Shown: positions 14,052-27,283, counted from the first letter of the stretch. The stretch: 64,000 nt of DNA from Lytechinus pictus (GCF_037042905.1 NC_087254.1:22556603-22620602); one strand, 5' to 3'. Numbers and translations are program-made. The notes: a model not told the origin generated them from the letters alone.

Positions 14052-16622
14052 GATGTTACTCTGATGTAGAAACTTCAACCAAAAACATGTGATTCTTCCA
14101 AGTGCATAGGCAATATCTTCAGATCATCCGATTTCTGAAATATCAAGACATCTTCGTCGATATCAATTCCCGGTATCAATTATACAGGCTGGACACGAGC
14201 TGGACACAAGATGTAATATGTGAGAACATCAAGGTAGAAATTCGGTTCTGATCTTGAAGCCAACAAGCAGCAAAGCACATTGTGTGAGACGAGATGACAA
14301 AGTTTCCCACGGTCTCTCCCAGCCGAAGCGAACAGATTTGGAGGTCTGTGGCACGCCCCAGTGACTCTCTCACAAACTCGATGGGTCGCTTTTTTCCCCT
14401 CTCACATTTTTTCCCTCTTGTCTCCCCCGTTACTCATTTCATTTGCATTTTCTCAGTCGGCACACGCCGTGAGTGTGTAACCATGCACGTGCAAAGTGAT
14501 ATATCATACAGCGCACGGGTTGTCTTCCACCTCAATTACTCCTCTGTTCTTCCAATTTTTCATCTGAGTCTCAAACAGACGCCACAACAAACAGTTTAAA
14601 TTGCTAATAAAGATGGATTAAATTCCGTTAATGCAGATATAGATGTGTACACCGCTGGGAAATAATTCTAGGCCGAGATTTTGATGGTTTGGTATTCGGC
14701 GCGCTGGTCTGTTTTCCTTGTTTGCGGTTTAGGATGACACGTGCTAAGCGGGCTTGACGTGTGCCGATTCTCTGCTTACGGCGCAGCACCGGGGAGAACA
14801 AAGACCCTGATAAACAAACACTTCAAGTCAGAGGCATGGCCCTATCCCCTATACAGCCAACAAAAGTCATATTGATTAGCTCTTTCGAGTAAAATCCAAC
14901 AAAAAAGTAAATCCAGTTGCAACTGTGGGATGATCCCTTTCACTGGCCTATATATTCTCTCGTTCAATCCTATCGTCGCATCACCATCTTTTGAGTTCCA
15001 AATTCAAGTTTTGAGTGGCAATACAGGGATAATGTCTTCTATCATGGCTATGTGGCGTGAAATGGCTTTTGTTTAAAGCGGTCGGATACCAGTTTAACAC
15101 CTGTCGCTATCTTGGCGTGATTACAATGACCTATTGTGATTTGGCAAGCCTTGCTCTCATCGTAACCATTAGCTGTTGACGAGAACAAACGGTGAAGCTG
15201 AACAAACTCAATCAGACAATCGATGAGATTATTATATCGTAATAACAACCGTATAAAAAGGTGATGTTTTCCCCCTGTATAGGCTATTACTGCATGGTAC
15301 TTGGCTTCAATTTTCAGAGCGAATATGATAGTGAAAACTTGGAAAGAGAAGGATAGCGAATTTGAGCGGGGGGGGGGGGGGTGAATAGGTCCTATTGGAA
15401 GGGGTAGAGCGGGGAGAAAAAACGTTGAGACACAATGGTGGGTTAATAACTATGTAGATAGACCTTCAGACACGTGAAACAATGTAGTGATGACGGAAAA
15501 CACACTAATTCGACATCTAGATATTTTCAGGATTATTTTTTACCGGATTATTTTCACCTGGCATGAAAATTATGAGTAAAAAATTGAATGTTGCAGTGCT
15601 CGAGAAATCATGATATAGGACTGGGCCGTGCAGGCTATTCAAGTCGATGATAAAGGGAATTGATCACTTTTGTAAATCGACAACCCTGGCGAACTAACAA
15701 CGATAATCCCGATTACGATTTTAATGAATCCTCTTCCCCTATTATGTTTATTCTATCGACTTTTCTCTGTGATATATTTTTTACGGAGCAGCATTGCTAG
15801 CAAACGCCATGTCTGGTGATAAATCAGTTTATTTTTTGCCAAACAAAATCTATCTTGAGAGACGATTAGTGGAGAAAGCACAAGCTTCTGCTTGGACTTG
15901 TATATAGACCTACTGAAAAACAATTTCACACTTCCAATTTTAATTGTCTCTTTAGAATACAAAAATATGGTGAAATCTTCAAATCTCCGCAGTCAATCTA
16001 GATCATCATCATTGATGATAATAAACTCTTGGCCATATGGCATGTTTGCTCCAAATGCAATAGTCAGCGGTCATTACTGTTGTACTCTTCGAGTGTATAT
16101 TCTTTTTTTCTCTTTCCATGGCCAATTATCCATACAATTCTCCCTCGATCTCACCACCATGCACCCTCCCTCTTTTTTCTCTCTTTCGATCCTCACTTCT
16201 AATCTTTCCATCTCCCCTCTCCCCCTCTCCTCTGTTCTATTTTACTCATCCCCAATCCATCTTCCCTCGTTCTCTCTCGCTCTGTTTCTAATATCCCGCA
16301 CTCTTTTCAGTTGTTGTTGTTGTTTTCCTTTTGTTTCTAATATCCTTTCTCTTTTCACTCCTATCTGCTCCATCTGTCTGTATATATGCCTTAAAACTTA
16401 AAACCTTGTTAACTCTATTACAGGCTGTATCACCACGAGAATTGAGTGCCAACTCAAATTAAGGTATTGGACGGACGCTGGGTTGGAAGAAGCGTTTTCA
16501 CCTTAAAAATTAAAAGCTGATCGAAGAGAACACAATTTTCGAAACGGAGAGATATCTGCCTGATTCAGAAAAAAATATTGCTGGCTGACCTAGAAAACTC
16601 AATCATCTTTTCAAGCAAAAAA

Positions 16623-16758
16623 AGGTCCTCACTTGTGTATGAACGACGTATTCCCATTAAAATGTATGCTGTTATTTTCAAAAGGGGGCACATTACTGTA
16701 AAAACGGCATATTTACATTAAAATGTTTGATCATGGCTCTCAAAGGGGGGGGGGGGGG
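16623..16758 (-). repeat. Inverted partial copy of the 17084 element
   Basis: About 135 bases running from AGGTCCTCACTTGTGTATG into a G14 tract are the near-exact reverse complement of 17131-17258, inside the hAT-like MITE. The two form an inverted pair about 370 bases apart. Confidence 0.85.
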
Positions 16759-17083
16759 TAGGTACCGTTAGGTTAACACTATACCCAGGGTAGTAGAAAA
16801 CTCCCAATGCCCTGCTATTCCCATGCTACCACGGCTACCGGGAGTGATCGGGGATAGCCGCAATAATTCCCGATAAAAATACATTCAAGGAATCATGGAC
16901 CTAGTAGGTCCATGAAGGAATCAACTACTTTCCAAACACAACCGGGTAGATTCTAATGACTGTGAGAGGTACACAATCAAAATGATTTGTAAAACTATCC
17001 AATATATTGGAGAATATGAGGTCTGACCAAAAACAAGGAGAGATGTTTAAAATCAACAAAAATCCAAGATACATGACAGCAGG

Positions 17084-17402
17084 CACTGGCGGATCCAGAA
17101 GAGGGGAGGGGGGGGGGGGGGGGTGTACGTAACCCCCTTGAGAGCAATGATCAAAATTTTTAATGTAAATATGCCGTTTTTACAGTAATGTGCCCCTTTT
17201 GAAAATAACAGCATACATTTTTAAAGGAATACGTCGTTCATACACAAGTGAGGACCTTTTTTTTCGTTTTGCTTGTCAAATTACCCATGGACGAAATGAC
17301 TTTAAATTATTGGTGAAACCCCCCCTTTTTTTTTTGCTTGTCACTTTTTACCCGGGAAAATGTGTGCCCCCCCCCTTTTTGAAAATCCAGGATCCGCCCC
17401 TG
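17084..17402. mobile_element. hAT-like MITE with 8-bp target duplication
   Basis: A 319-bp element begins CACTGGCGGATCC and ends GGATCCGCCCCTG, giving imperfect terminal inverted repeats. It is flanked by perfect direct repeats ACAGCAGG at 17076-17083 and 17403-17410. The 8-bp duplication is the hallmark of hAT-superfamily insertion. A G16 tract and the segment shared with 16623-16758 lie inside. No coding capacity. Confidence 0.85.
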
Positions 17403-18654
17403 ACAGCAGGTATATTATAATAGAATTTGACATGTATTTTCCAGTCGGCATCTGACCACATTAGTTTATTTTGACCAATCACTCTACGAGTGTACCATAA
17501 CGAGTATCAAGGGCGGCTTTTTGGTACCCAGATGTAATTTTCTTCAATTAAATCATGATAATAAGGTTACACCACCAATGCATCAATTTTTAGATATCTT
17601 TCTTCTTTTTTTTTTCCTTCCTCTTTTTTTCTCGTTTCTCTGTTTTACTTCTTAAAAAAAAAACACTGGGGGCAATCACCCAACTTTCCTGAAGCGCCGC
17701 TGCAAGGGCGACATATCCGTTCCCGAATATCCCCTTACTTTGAAAATGCGAGTAAGCGAAGCAAGTGAGTGCGATATCTTCTCATTTTACGCGCGATACT
17801 TGTTAAAAATAGCTTCCATTTTTTGGAGAGATGTCTTAGATTTATAAAAAGTATGATCATTGTGAGAACGGTAGTTCACCACACTGCTCTCGAAAAAGCC
17901 TCTCGATAAAAATAAAGTTTTGCATTTTCTATGAGGGATCTTGGAGAATCATTTTCTTGCATTTCATATCTGTATAGTGTATCATTCGTATATATATAGA
18001 ATCTAAGGCATAGGGTCTGTAGTGGCTGCGTTGTATGATTGATATAATTACATCCGATCCAACTTGATATGGACGAGATATAGTCTGAAGTGATTAAGTA
18101 AAATAACAATGATTTTGTGTTTCAGAAAGAGTCACATACATATAATTTTTACTTTTGTGGATGTTAACGCGCCATGAAGAAAACACCATTTTGGAAGTCA
18201 CTGCTGTAGCCTCAAGCACAATTTCCCATCCAGTCACCGAGAAATAAATTAAATAACTTGCTGCGGTGTCACGTTCTGCGTCCAATCATCAATCAATTTT
18301 TCATTAATTAGCTCAAACTGATTTTGGAGTGGATGGCGAGCGAGCAGGTATATGGAGACCTTGAGGCTTCCTTGTAGTAGCATTCCTCATCACGATTAGC
18401 CACATCTGCGCCAAGATTCAATTTTTGTTTCGCCCAGAGTCAGGATTTGGATTCGGTTGCTGTGCTAACTTCTCACTAATTTGATGGAGTACGTCGTTTT
18501 CCAGATTTATTCAGTCGCTCAATCAAGACCCCGTACCACATGAGATTGAGAATAATAATCTCAAATGGAGAAAATCTACAGCTAAGCGAAAGTTTAGTAA
18601 GCAGTAAACAAGTAAGACGAAATACACCCGGGAAATACAGTGGGTTTTTTTAAG

Positions 18655-18688
18655 ACAAAGAAAGAAAGAAAGAAAAAAAAGGAAGGAA

Positions 18689-18726
<38 letters not shown>

Positions 18727-18727
18727 A
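18655..18727. repeat. GAAA/GGAA microsatellite
   Basis: Purine-rich GAAAGAAA and GGAAGGAA repeats. On the minus strand they give Phe/Leu/Ser-rich spurious frames. Confidence 0.9.
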
Positions 18728-18872
18728 GAACTATTACTCCGAACGAAATCTGAGCTATAAAAAAGGCCGCCGCATACACGTCTGCGACCCGATTTTGGAA
18801 TAAACCGCATTTTGCTCATTTTCTGAAAATGTGAATGAAAAGTAAAAGGATCATGTGAGTGGGGTAGATAAG

Positions 18873-19089
18873 CAGAGGCGTACAGGTGGGGGGGGGGGGG
18901 GCTCTTGCCCCCTCCCCAAATTTTTCACAACAAAAAAAAATAAATAGAAAAAGGAAAGAAAGAAGGGTGAAATATGGTATTATTTTCCGATAGTTGTCAA
19001 AATCTATCACAAAATTTGGATTTTCGTTATAAAATTTACGTGATACGACATATCTAGCCCCCTCAAAATTTTGGCCCATTACGCCACTG
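18873..19089. mobile_element. hAT-like MITE with degraded target duplication
   Basis: The left end reads CAGAGGCGTACAGG and the right end reads CATTACGCCACTG, the same end type as the element at 55956. A G14 tract lies near the left end. The flanking octamers TAGATAAG and TTAATGAG agree at only five positions, so the duplication is decayed or the ends are slightly misplaced. Confidence 0.6.
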
Positions 19090-19730
19090 TTAATGAGTCA
19101 TTTTTCTTTGTTTTCGAAAGAAAAAGTGCCCCTTTTCCCTGTGCCCCCCCCCCCCCCACTTTCAACTTTGCTCCGCCGCCCCTTGTTTAAATTAATTGAA
19201 TTAATTGAAACAGAATACCCAATATAACAATTTTGGATGATTGTAAGCCTTTATTTCGGAGTAAAGGCCAAATCAGTTTCAAATCGTAGTCAATCGTACG
19301 ATTGCTATGACGGTCGATATAAGTATTAAATTCACTTGATAGCATAGGTATAGTCACACATTTGAATATAGGTATTCGTACGATGAATTACAACATTACG
19401 CAGGAAGATATTCCATGTCTCAATATCAGCATCAAATTCTTCTCTGTTTTACTCCAAATGATTGGTTCGCAGACCACTCGCACACTGCAAAAACGCCGGG
19501 GTCAATTTAGCACCAGCCTGCATTTATCTATGTCGGTCCACACCAGAGAGGTGTTGATAAAACACCAGTTAAGAATAAAACCGATATTGGTTTAACACTA
19601 ATTGGTGTTGCTTAAAATGCCAAATTGATGTTATAGTCTAATGCCAAACCGGTGTTGTTTCAACACCTCTGATGTGTTGCAATTTTGAACTTGAAATCGT
19701 GCAATCTGATGCATACTTAATGAGGTAAAA

Positions 19731-19812
19731 TAACACACACAAGCGCGCACGCACACACACACATACTCACACACACACACACACACACACACGGGTGCGC
19801 GCACCACACACA
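19731..19812. repeat. (CA)n microsatellite
   Basis: Nearly continuous CA dinucleotides with GCGC interruptions. Confidence 0.95.
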
Positions 19813-20316
19813 TACTACGCCTTGAATGGACAGACATACATCGACAAGATCTACACACCGTGGCATACGAATACAGAATGGACTGACACATAGTATTGCA
19901 TATTGAACCACACTACGTATTTATTTATCTCTGTGAATTTTGCTGTTACACCTCTTCAGAAAAAAAACCAATGTCAACTGTGTACACGCAGGTATAGTCT
20001 TTGTTGTCTTGATATGGGTATGTGGTTATGAATGAAAACAGCCTCTGTGGCCATTTGTGAATAGAACACATAAACAACAAACAAATAACAATATGTTTGT
20101 TCATTATAAAGCATAATGAATACGTACATACTATGCTTTTTTTTACCTCAAAGAAACAGGCATGGTATCCATAGATGGATATTGGCTGGCGGCTCATTAA
20201 CATACAGATACAAAAAACATAAACAGTATCACTATGATCCATGGAGTAACAATACTGCTTTGTAAGTTTGTGAAGAAATCGGAACCATAACGGCTAATAA
20301 CAATAAACACAATTAC

Positions 20317-20416
20317 AATAATGATGAGGATTATTATTATCATCATCATAATTATTATTATTATTAATATTATAATTGTTATCATTAGTATTATTACTAT
20401 TATTATCATCATTATG
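20317..20416. repeat. ATT/ATC microsatellite
   Basis: A run of TTATTATTATCATC-type trinucleotides inside the 19483-20711 element. Confidence 0.9.
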
Positions 20417-20543
20417 ACTTATTAAGTAACCAAATATCATTCCCCAAAACCTGGGGGGATGATTGTACATGCCATCCCCCCCACCTTGTGAGGTGGGGGG
20501 ATGCATCCCCCTCATCCCCCCCCCGTTGTCTACGCCCCTGCCT

Positions 20544-20675
20544 GGGTCCCGTAACACAAAGGTTAGCGATTGATCGTACGCTTGATTTCTACGATTGATT
20601 GTACATTGTAGTCTATGGAATCAATCGTAGAAAAATGTTCTACGATCATTGCTAAGTTTTGTGTTACGGGCCCCA
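20544..20675. mobile_element. Short palindromic MITE, GGTCCCGTAACACAAA ends
   Basis: The left GGTCCCGTAACACAAAGGTTAGC pairs with the right GCTAAGTTTTGTGTTACGGGCC. The middle also folds, with repeated TACGATTGAT words. The same end type recurs at 21985-22104 and 37983-38115, and in degraded form near 36210. Confidence 0.8.
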
Positions 20676-21984
20676 GGTTGGTGTAAAATGAACACCGGCG
20701 TTTTTGCAGTGAAGGTGTGCGGTGGCCTTTAAACCAAATAATCGTTTGATTTCTGCAAAATATTTTGATATGTCGAGGCTTTCTAAAATTATCAAATTTT
20801 ATACTTGATTTCAGCCTAAAAGATGCAACGCGATTAATTTTTAGGAAGCAGAAATATCAAAATCAATAACCCCTGTATTTTTCATGAGAAAGCATGTAGA
20901 GTTATTGATCGACAATATTGTTCTTGGGGATATATGTTTTTCCCCATTAGCATTAAAGCATGAAATATAAAACCAATCTACACAGTCAACAGTATCCGAA
21001 TTATCATTTTAAATAAGAATTTGGTATTTAAACAACAGCTTGCATTCAATCAGAAATTAAATTTAGCGGACTGAATTTGATGAATCAATTCAGATGGTAG
21101 TTTTGCTCATTGAACAGATGATTTATGCATTCAACATGAGATCTAAAATTACTTAAATTAAGGAGCTATGCAGCTCCCAGTATGTTATCAATCATTTATT
21201 TTTGACGAGGGGTCTGATCTTCAAAATAGTCGAAAGCATTCTGTGACCCAAGACATCACTATCTCAATAATTAGAACTGACTTTTCATACAAACTATTTT
21301 CACCCGATTGAAGTGCATAGTGGGATGGAGGCATTTGTTTTAAATATATAGTATAGTATAGTAATTTGTCCCCCCATGAAATATCACTGCACCATTCACA
21401 CCCAATCTTAAAGCATGGACCTATTATTGTAATAGGTCCATGCTTAAAGGAAATGTATTGCATTGGGTGGGGATTTTTCTTGGTGGGGGGGGGGGGGGCT
21501 GTTGGTGACATGACATTTTGTCTAAGATATAGGGTAAGGGCTAGAATAGGGTTCTATGTATAGGTTTAGTGTTAAACCCAGGATTTAAGGTGGTCATTCC
21601 ATTAATGTGTGGAATTTAGAGTGGAGCAAATGTCGCAATTGTCATGGAACCGGGACTGTTATCACCACATTGCAATAAGAAATGCATTTCAATACCCCAT
21701 GAAACCACAACACAAATAAAAAGTAAGCAAGAGTGCTAAATGTTGATAGAACATTTTTTTATTGCCTTCCTTCTCTCCAATCCCTTACATGCATTCTCAT
21801 GCATTCGATTGTTATATCCCACTTCTTCAAAGAAAATAATACAAAAGAAGACATCATATAACACAAACAAATATATTTATGCATAATACCAAGTATGCAA
21901 AATAGATTTTCTTGGTATTGTTTAAAATCAGACTCATATACAAGTATACAAGTTACCATGAATTATTGAACATGGACAAAATTA

Positions 21985-22104
21985 GGCCCTGTTACATAAA
22001 GAGATGGAATCAATTTTACAAGTAAGCATGACTCTAAGTCTGTGACAAACCATAGTTACAATCGATGTAAATAATGATTGTATCTCCTTGGTGTTACAGG
22101 CCCT
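21985..22104. mobile_element. Short palindromic MITE, GGCCCTGTTACA ends
   Basis: The left GGCCCTGTTACATAAAGAG pairs with the right CTCCTTGGTGTTACAGGCCC. This is a second member of the family at 20544. Confidence 0.7.
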
Positions 22105-22122
22105 GAAACATGAGACACAATG

Positions 22123-22428
22123 ACCCGTATTCTGAAGTCAGGTTTAACTTAGACCATGGTCTAACTCTGTGCTAAAATTACGGGAAGCCATAAGTGTCAA
22201 AATTTATATTAAGTTGTATATTTCTTATGTTTACTGTGCACTTTCCTGATTCGATGGTGAAGACAATCATCTATTTATACCTCCTAGACCATTATGAATG
22301 ATTTGAGAGCCAAATGATCTGAAATATGATATCTCTACTGTTAGTGATTTATGTAACAATTGGCTATCCATACTTAAACCACAACTTTAAACCTGAGTTA
22401 AAGTTAAACCCAACTTCAGAATACGGGC
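22123..22428. mobile_element. MITE with CCCGTATTCTGAAGT inverted ends
   Basis: The left ACCCGTATTCTGAAGTCAGGTTTAACT mirrors the right AGTTAAACCCAACTTCAGAATACGGG. Only six bases separate it from a second palindrome that shares the TATTCTGA end word. Confidence 0.8.
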
Positions 22429-22434
22429 CATTGA

Positions 22435-22719
22435 GTGGTATTCTGAAAATCAAACCTAGTCTGAACTAGAACTTTAGACCACACTTCTATGGAATGCTGC
22501 TGGGTTTCATGATACTTCTTCACTCCTTATTACAAATACAAAAATTAATTCATTAAATTTCACAATATTTCCTATTCTTCCCCTTTCACGACTCAAATCG
22601 ATGTTTTGACAACTTTCTGACGTTGTAACTGGCGAGTGAGTTGGCAAATGGCACTCCATAAAAGTGTGCTCTAAGTTAACCAGGGGTTATCATCAAAACC
22701 ATTGCAATCAGAATACCAC
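22435..22719. mobile_element. MITE with GTGGTATTCTGA inverted ends
   Basis: The left GTGGTATTCTGA and right TCAGAATACCAC are exact inverted repeats. Inner words such as ACTTTAGACC and TCTAAGTTAACC also partly pair. Confidence 0.75.
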
Positions 22720-23655
22720 CTGGGTTTTGCCATGTACCCAATATGAATTAAAGGTTCATACATTACATTGACATACCATAATACAGACCTTGGTTCCAAA
22801 AGGTAAAAAAAAAATCTTTACTTCATACAAAATATGCATTTCTTGACCAGATTTTGTACACACATTCATGGAAGATGATCATCAAATCATGTGTTCCTCA
22901 TGATTACTATAAAACTTAATGTTAATTCTTTTGTGATATTTCACTCCCTAAATAATAACAACCTGATATGAATAACTTTTTTTTCTTCATTAAAAGTGGA
23001 TTTTGTACCCTCTGGAACCAAGATCTTCAATATATTTCTACAAACACAATCTCTACATGTGACTGTGCTGTATTTGTTACACCAAAGGTCAAGGGTCAAT
23101 AGAGTATGAAGGACCAACAATGTCTTCGATCTCAAATATAAGGTCTTGTCTTGATAAGAAATGCTAATCATGCTACCTGAAGCAACTGTTTCTTTTAATG
23201 ACAACCTTATATATGTACTGCAGTCTCATACATGTACCAATGACAATAATTTGTTTGGTTTCTTACTTACTCAATGTAGAGGCTTCGTGGTACATCATGA
23301 TTCTTTTCTCAAGCATGGAGGTTACCTCTAAATCTAGGGCATGCTTTGGTCCTTAAAACATGGACACAATGTTTTTGCCATCTTAAGGAAAATGAGTTAA
23401 ATTTTTAAAAAATTACTCATTCAATAAATTATGAATAAAACCAAAGCATACATGTACTGTGATAAATGATTTGTGCTAATATCTCAATATCATTGTCAAT
23501 ATAACAGTTACATGAATTCTAAGGAAACTGCACCCCATGAAGAAAATAATCATTGTGAAAAACTACTATATGGGGGGGGGGGGGAGCTTCAAAAGTCCTC
23601 AATTACAGTCATGTCATAATTCTAACAAAACTAGAATGACATAAGCTGTAAGAAC

Positions 23656-23703
23656 AAACAGAAACTATGTGTTTGACCTATTACGAACACATAGTTTCTG
23701 TTT
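23656..23703. repeat. Perfect 18-bp stem, 12-base loop hairpin
   Basis: AAACAGAAACTATGTGTT at 23656-23673 is the exact reverse complement of 23686-23703. Pairing does not extend outward, so it could be a short foldback repeat rather than a processed RNA hairpin. Confidence 0.85.
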
Positions 23704-25005
23704 CTAATCAAGCTCTTTTTATCTTTGGCAGGTTAATTTTTACCTGACTACTTGGACATTATCATTGAAGCTTGCAATGAGGCAACCAGATCCTTCTTAG
23801 TCCTCTCAGAGGGACATGTTGATGAGGATTAGTGCTTTTTCCTGAGGTCTATAACACCTCTATATTTTTCAAATCCAGTTCTACTTTATTTTTGGTCAGA
23901 ACTCATGTGTAGCACTCTATAATATAAATCTACTCATAGTAACTGGTAAACAAATAAATTGAATGGAAGAATACAAGCACACATCTTAGGAATAATCAAG
24001 GGAACATTTCAACAAGCAATCTGTCAATGATTCTCACTGCTAAGTGTTACAAGCTACTGAAGTCAACACAAATGATTGGCTAAGAGCAGATTTGTGTGTG
24101 AAAATCACTGACGGAAAGCCCAGTGAAACACTCCCCGGGTCTATGATAGCATTCTAATACCTGTCTTCAAACAATGAGTTGAAAAGTTATGATGTGGAGA
24201 GTATTTGAAATTCTAAAACCGAGATTGGAAGATGACAATGCTGGGTGTTTCACAAAGAGTGAAATGTGAAGTCTCAAATTAATGTAAGTAACATGCACAA
24301 TAATCCAAATACAATATCATTGATAGATTGCACGATAAAGCATTCATCCCCCTATGTCATCAATATGGTGATGTGCAGTATAAAAGTAACTAGGAATTTA
24401 AGAGAGACTTTCCTCTAAGTGAAACATCCCCAAGCATATATGTGTGCCATTCACATTTTATTACTAGTATAATCATAAGCACAAAATGGTTACATTAAGT
24501 TACAATGAATACATACAACACAATTTTTCTTCAAATGGTCTAGGGTTTACAGGATCATGTTCCACAAAATGTATGATTGATTGAACTCTGACTGCAATTT
24601 CAGTCAATCTTAGGAGGCATTGCAAGAAACATGCAATCAATTGCAAGTAAAATTCAAGTCCCACATATTGCTATCGATCTAAAATGTACAATCAATTGAT
24701 GGTCTGCTTTTTGTAACAGGAAGTAGAAATTCATTTGCTATATAGCGAGTCTGAAAAGTAGGAACTGATGCATGTATTTGCAATAAATTACAAGTAATGC
24801 AGCACCTTATTTTTTGTGAAACACCACCCCAAAAGATGTGTATAAATTCCAACATCTCCTTTGAGGAAAGACGGTCATGAAATATTTTACCAACAAATAA
24901 AAACATAACAAGGACCACATGATTATCTTCTTTTGATCTCCAAATGAACAGACAGCAATATATGTTTGGAGCTAGAAGGACATTGAATTCATTTACTGTA
25001 TTTAA

Positions 25006-25566
25006 AGGGATGGTCCGGGCTGAAAATATTTATATCTTAATACATAGAGTAGAATTCACTGAGCAAATGCCAAAAATTTCATCAAAATTGGATAACAAAT
25101 AATAAAGTTATTGAAGTTTAAAGTTTAGCAATATTTTGTGAAAACAGTCGTCATGAATATTCATTAGGTGGGCTGATGATGTCACATCCCCACTTTCCGT
25201 TTTCTTATGTTATTACATAAAATCATAATTTTTCCATTATTTCATACTTGTGTGAATAATATGTCTCCCTTATAATGAAATAAGTTGCAGCAATAAATAT
25301 CAAATGCACTAAATCAGTTGTCAATCCAATTTTTCTAGTTCTTGGAGGAAAAATTTGAATAAATCTAATTTCATATAATAAAATACAAAAGAACAAGTGG
25401 GGATGTGACATCATCAGCCCACCTAATGAATATTCATGAAGACATTTTTCACAAAATATTGCTAAACTTTAAAATTCAATAACTTTGTTATTTGTTATCC
25501 GATTTTGATGAAATTTTCGGCATTTTGCTCAGTGAATTCTTCTCTATTTCAGCCCGGACCATCCCT
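25006..25566. mobile_element. Palindromic TTAA-flanked MITE, copy 2
   Basis: A 561-bp relative of 1678-2255 with the same AGGGATGGTCCGGGCTG ends and TTAA on both sides (25002-25005 and 25567-25570). Confidence 0.85.
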
Positions 25567-27031
25567 TTAAAGCCCTTCTGGCACCAAATGGATGATATTA
25601 TTAAACACAATCGTTTCTTTGCCTCATGACTCATCTTAACATTAACTTCTTTCAGGATTTGCATATAAACAAACATTCACTTTCCTTAGAGGTAAATACT
25701 ATGGAATATATTTCATCTCATCAGTAAGCTATAAAATGTTTTCATCTCGTCAAATTTCATAAATTCAAATTATTATCAGCCATGACTTTCATACTGCAAT
25801 TATTCCCCCCCCCCCCCATCCTGCTTACCTGCCATTTATTTGTTACTCTGAAAAGTAAATGATTCATAATGCAAACATTAATTAATGTTTAAAGCATTGA
25901 CTGTTTTTTATTTTAGTTTCAGGCATATAACATTAATTCAATATATGTAAAATTTTTACAATTCTTTTTAAAAGAGAGATAGTATGTCATGATCTTAATG
26001 GCGCAGTCACTTTTCCCCTTCGACTCACAGTGCAGCTGCTGTAGGGGAAATGTGACTGCAGCATTAGTCATCTGAAAATTCTTCCATGTTCAAAACAATG
26101 TCAATGATGGTAATAAGCTGCAACGTCGACCTTTAATATAGATATAGCTAATAATTCTATGACTTTTCTACCCATTCTCTGTATTAAGGAATTATCAAGA
26201 TCGTATGAAAAATACAAAATATGTATTTGAATTCAGCACCTGAACCTTTACAGTATATTGCAATACATCAGTCATCGACTAGATAATTGTCAAACAAGCA
26301 GTGAGCATGGTGTTACTTTATTTACCTCACTTTTTTGTCTTGTAGCAATATTTCAACCCGAACAGTAAATAGCCAAAAAGAAAAAATTAAGCAATCAGTG
26401 AGCAGATCATATTTTTCTTCTTATTGCTGTTGAAATATTACAGCAATGATGTGCGTCATTTTATTTCTCTGCCTAATATAAATATAGGCACATATAGTTT
26501 AATCCTACATAGATAAGCGGCAAGTGATTAGAGTTTCAAATTCAATTTTGAATTCAAAAGTGTAATTCAATTTTGAATTCAAAAGTGTAATTCAAAAATG
26601 AAACGTTTGAGTAGCATCAACTGCAAAATTGAAACTGATCATAGAATCGTAAAATTGGTCCAACACACAGCTGAAAGTTTTTCTAGTAACCCTTGCTTGA
26701 AGCTAGAAGAATTCCAATCATTTCAGATATTCAAGAGGGATTGAAAAGCAATCACTATCAGTTTACATTGCAGCTTTATTTGTTTTCTTTATATATAAAT
26801 ACTTCAATATTATGTTTGCTCTGCATTGCTCAGATCAATAAAAACATTACACATGTCTTTCAAACATCACATGACCTTCAAATCTAGAATATATGCAAAA
26901 TCAACACTCTTATCACAAAGATGAGAACATCTGTTTGGTGAAGAGTCTATTGAATCCAGGTCCTGTCATGGAAATGATTGTGATTTAAATGAATTAATCT
27001 TATATATGGAAAGCCTAGAAGGCACATACAC

Positions 27032-27283
27032 TGGGTGATTTCAAGTTCAGTGTTGACCTTTTGGTGTTGGTGTTAGGTCAATTTTGACACGATTATAACA
27101 CCGTCCAAACATAAGACGAAGATGGTCCCGATCCCGAAAAGTCACTCACTAGTTGTTGAGATGTCAATAATGTGATCGGGATCAGTTTTGCAAACTCCGA
27201 ATAAGTTTTGGAGCTAGGGGAAACAATCAAAATTTCAACACAAACACGAACACCAAGGCCAACACCGGACTTGAAATCACCCA
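27032..27283. mobile_element. 252-bp MITE with TGGGTGATTTCAAGT inverted ends
   Basis: The left TGGGTGATTTCAAGTTCAGTGTTG is mirrored by the right CAACACCGGACTTGAAATCACCCA. Interior segments around GATCCCGAAAAGTCACTCACT also partly fold. Confidence 0.75.

Larger units (their letters stand above)
19483..20711. mobile_element. 1.2-kb TIR element with CACTGCAAAAACGCCGG ends
   Basis: The left end CACTGCAAAAACGCCGGGGT matches the inverted right end ACACCGGCGTTTTTGCAGTG. The interior repeats GGTGTT/AACACC words, a (CA)n block at 19731-19812, an ATT/ATC block at about 20317-20416, and a separate 132-bp palindrome at 20544-20675 close to the right end. No convincing target duplication is visible. Confidence 0.7.

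Noticed and set aside
13611..14078. Longer 155-residue reading of claudin-like exon 1
   Set aside because: Its first codon is TTG, and its 3' part runs past a good splice donor (CAG|GTAG at 13799) into intron. The spliced 226-residue model explains all family features.
15892..16401. 169-codon plus-strand frame
   Set aside because: Low-complexity Ser/Leu/Pro translation of a pyrimidine-rich tract, with no domain and no splice or start context.
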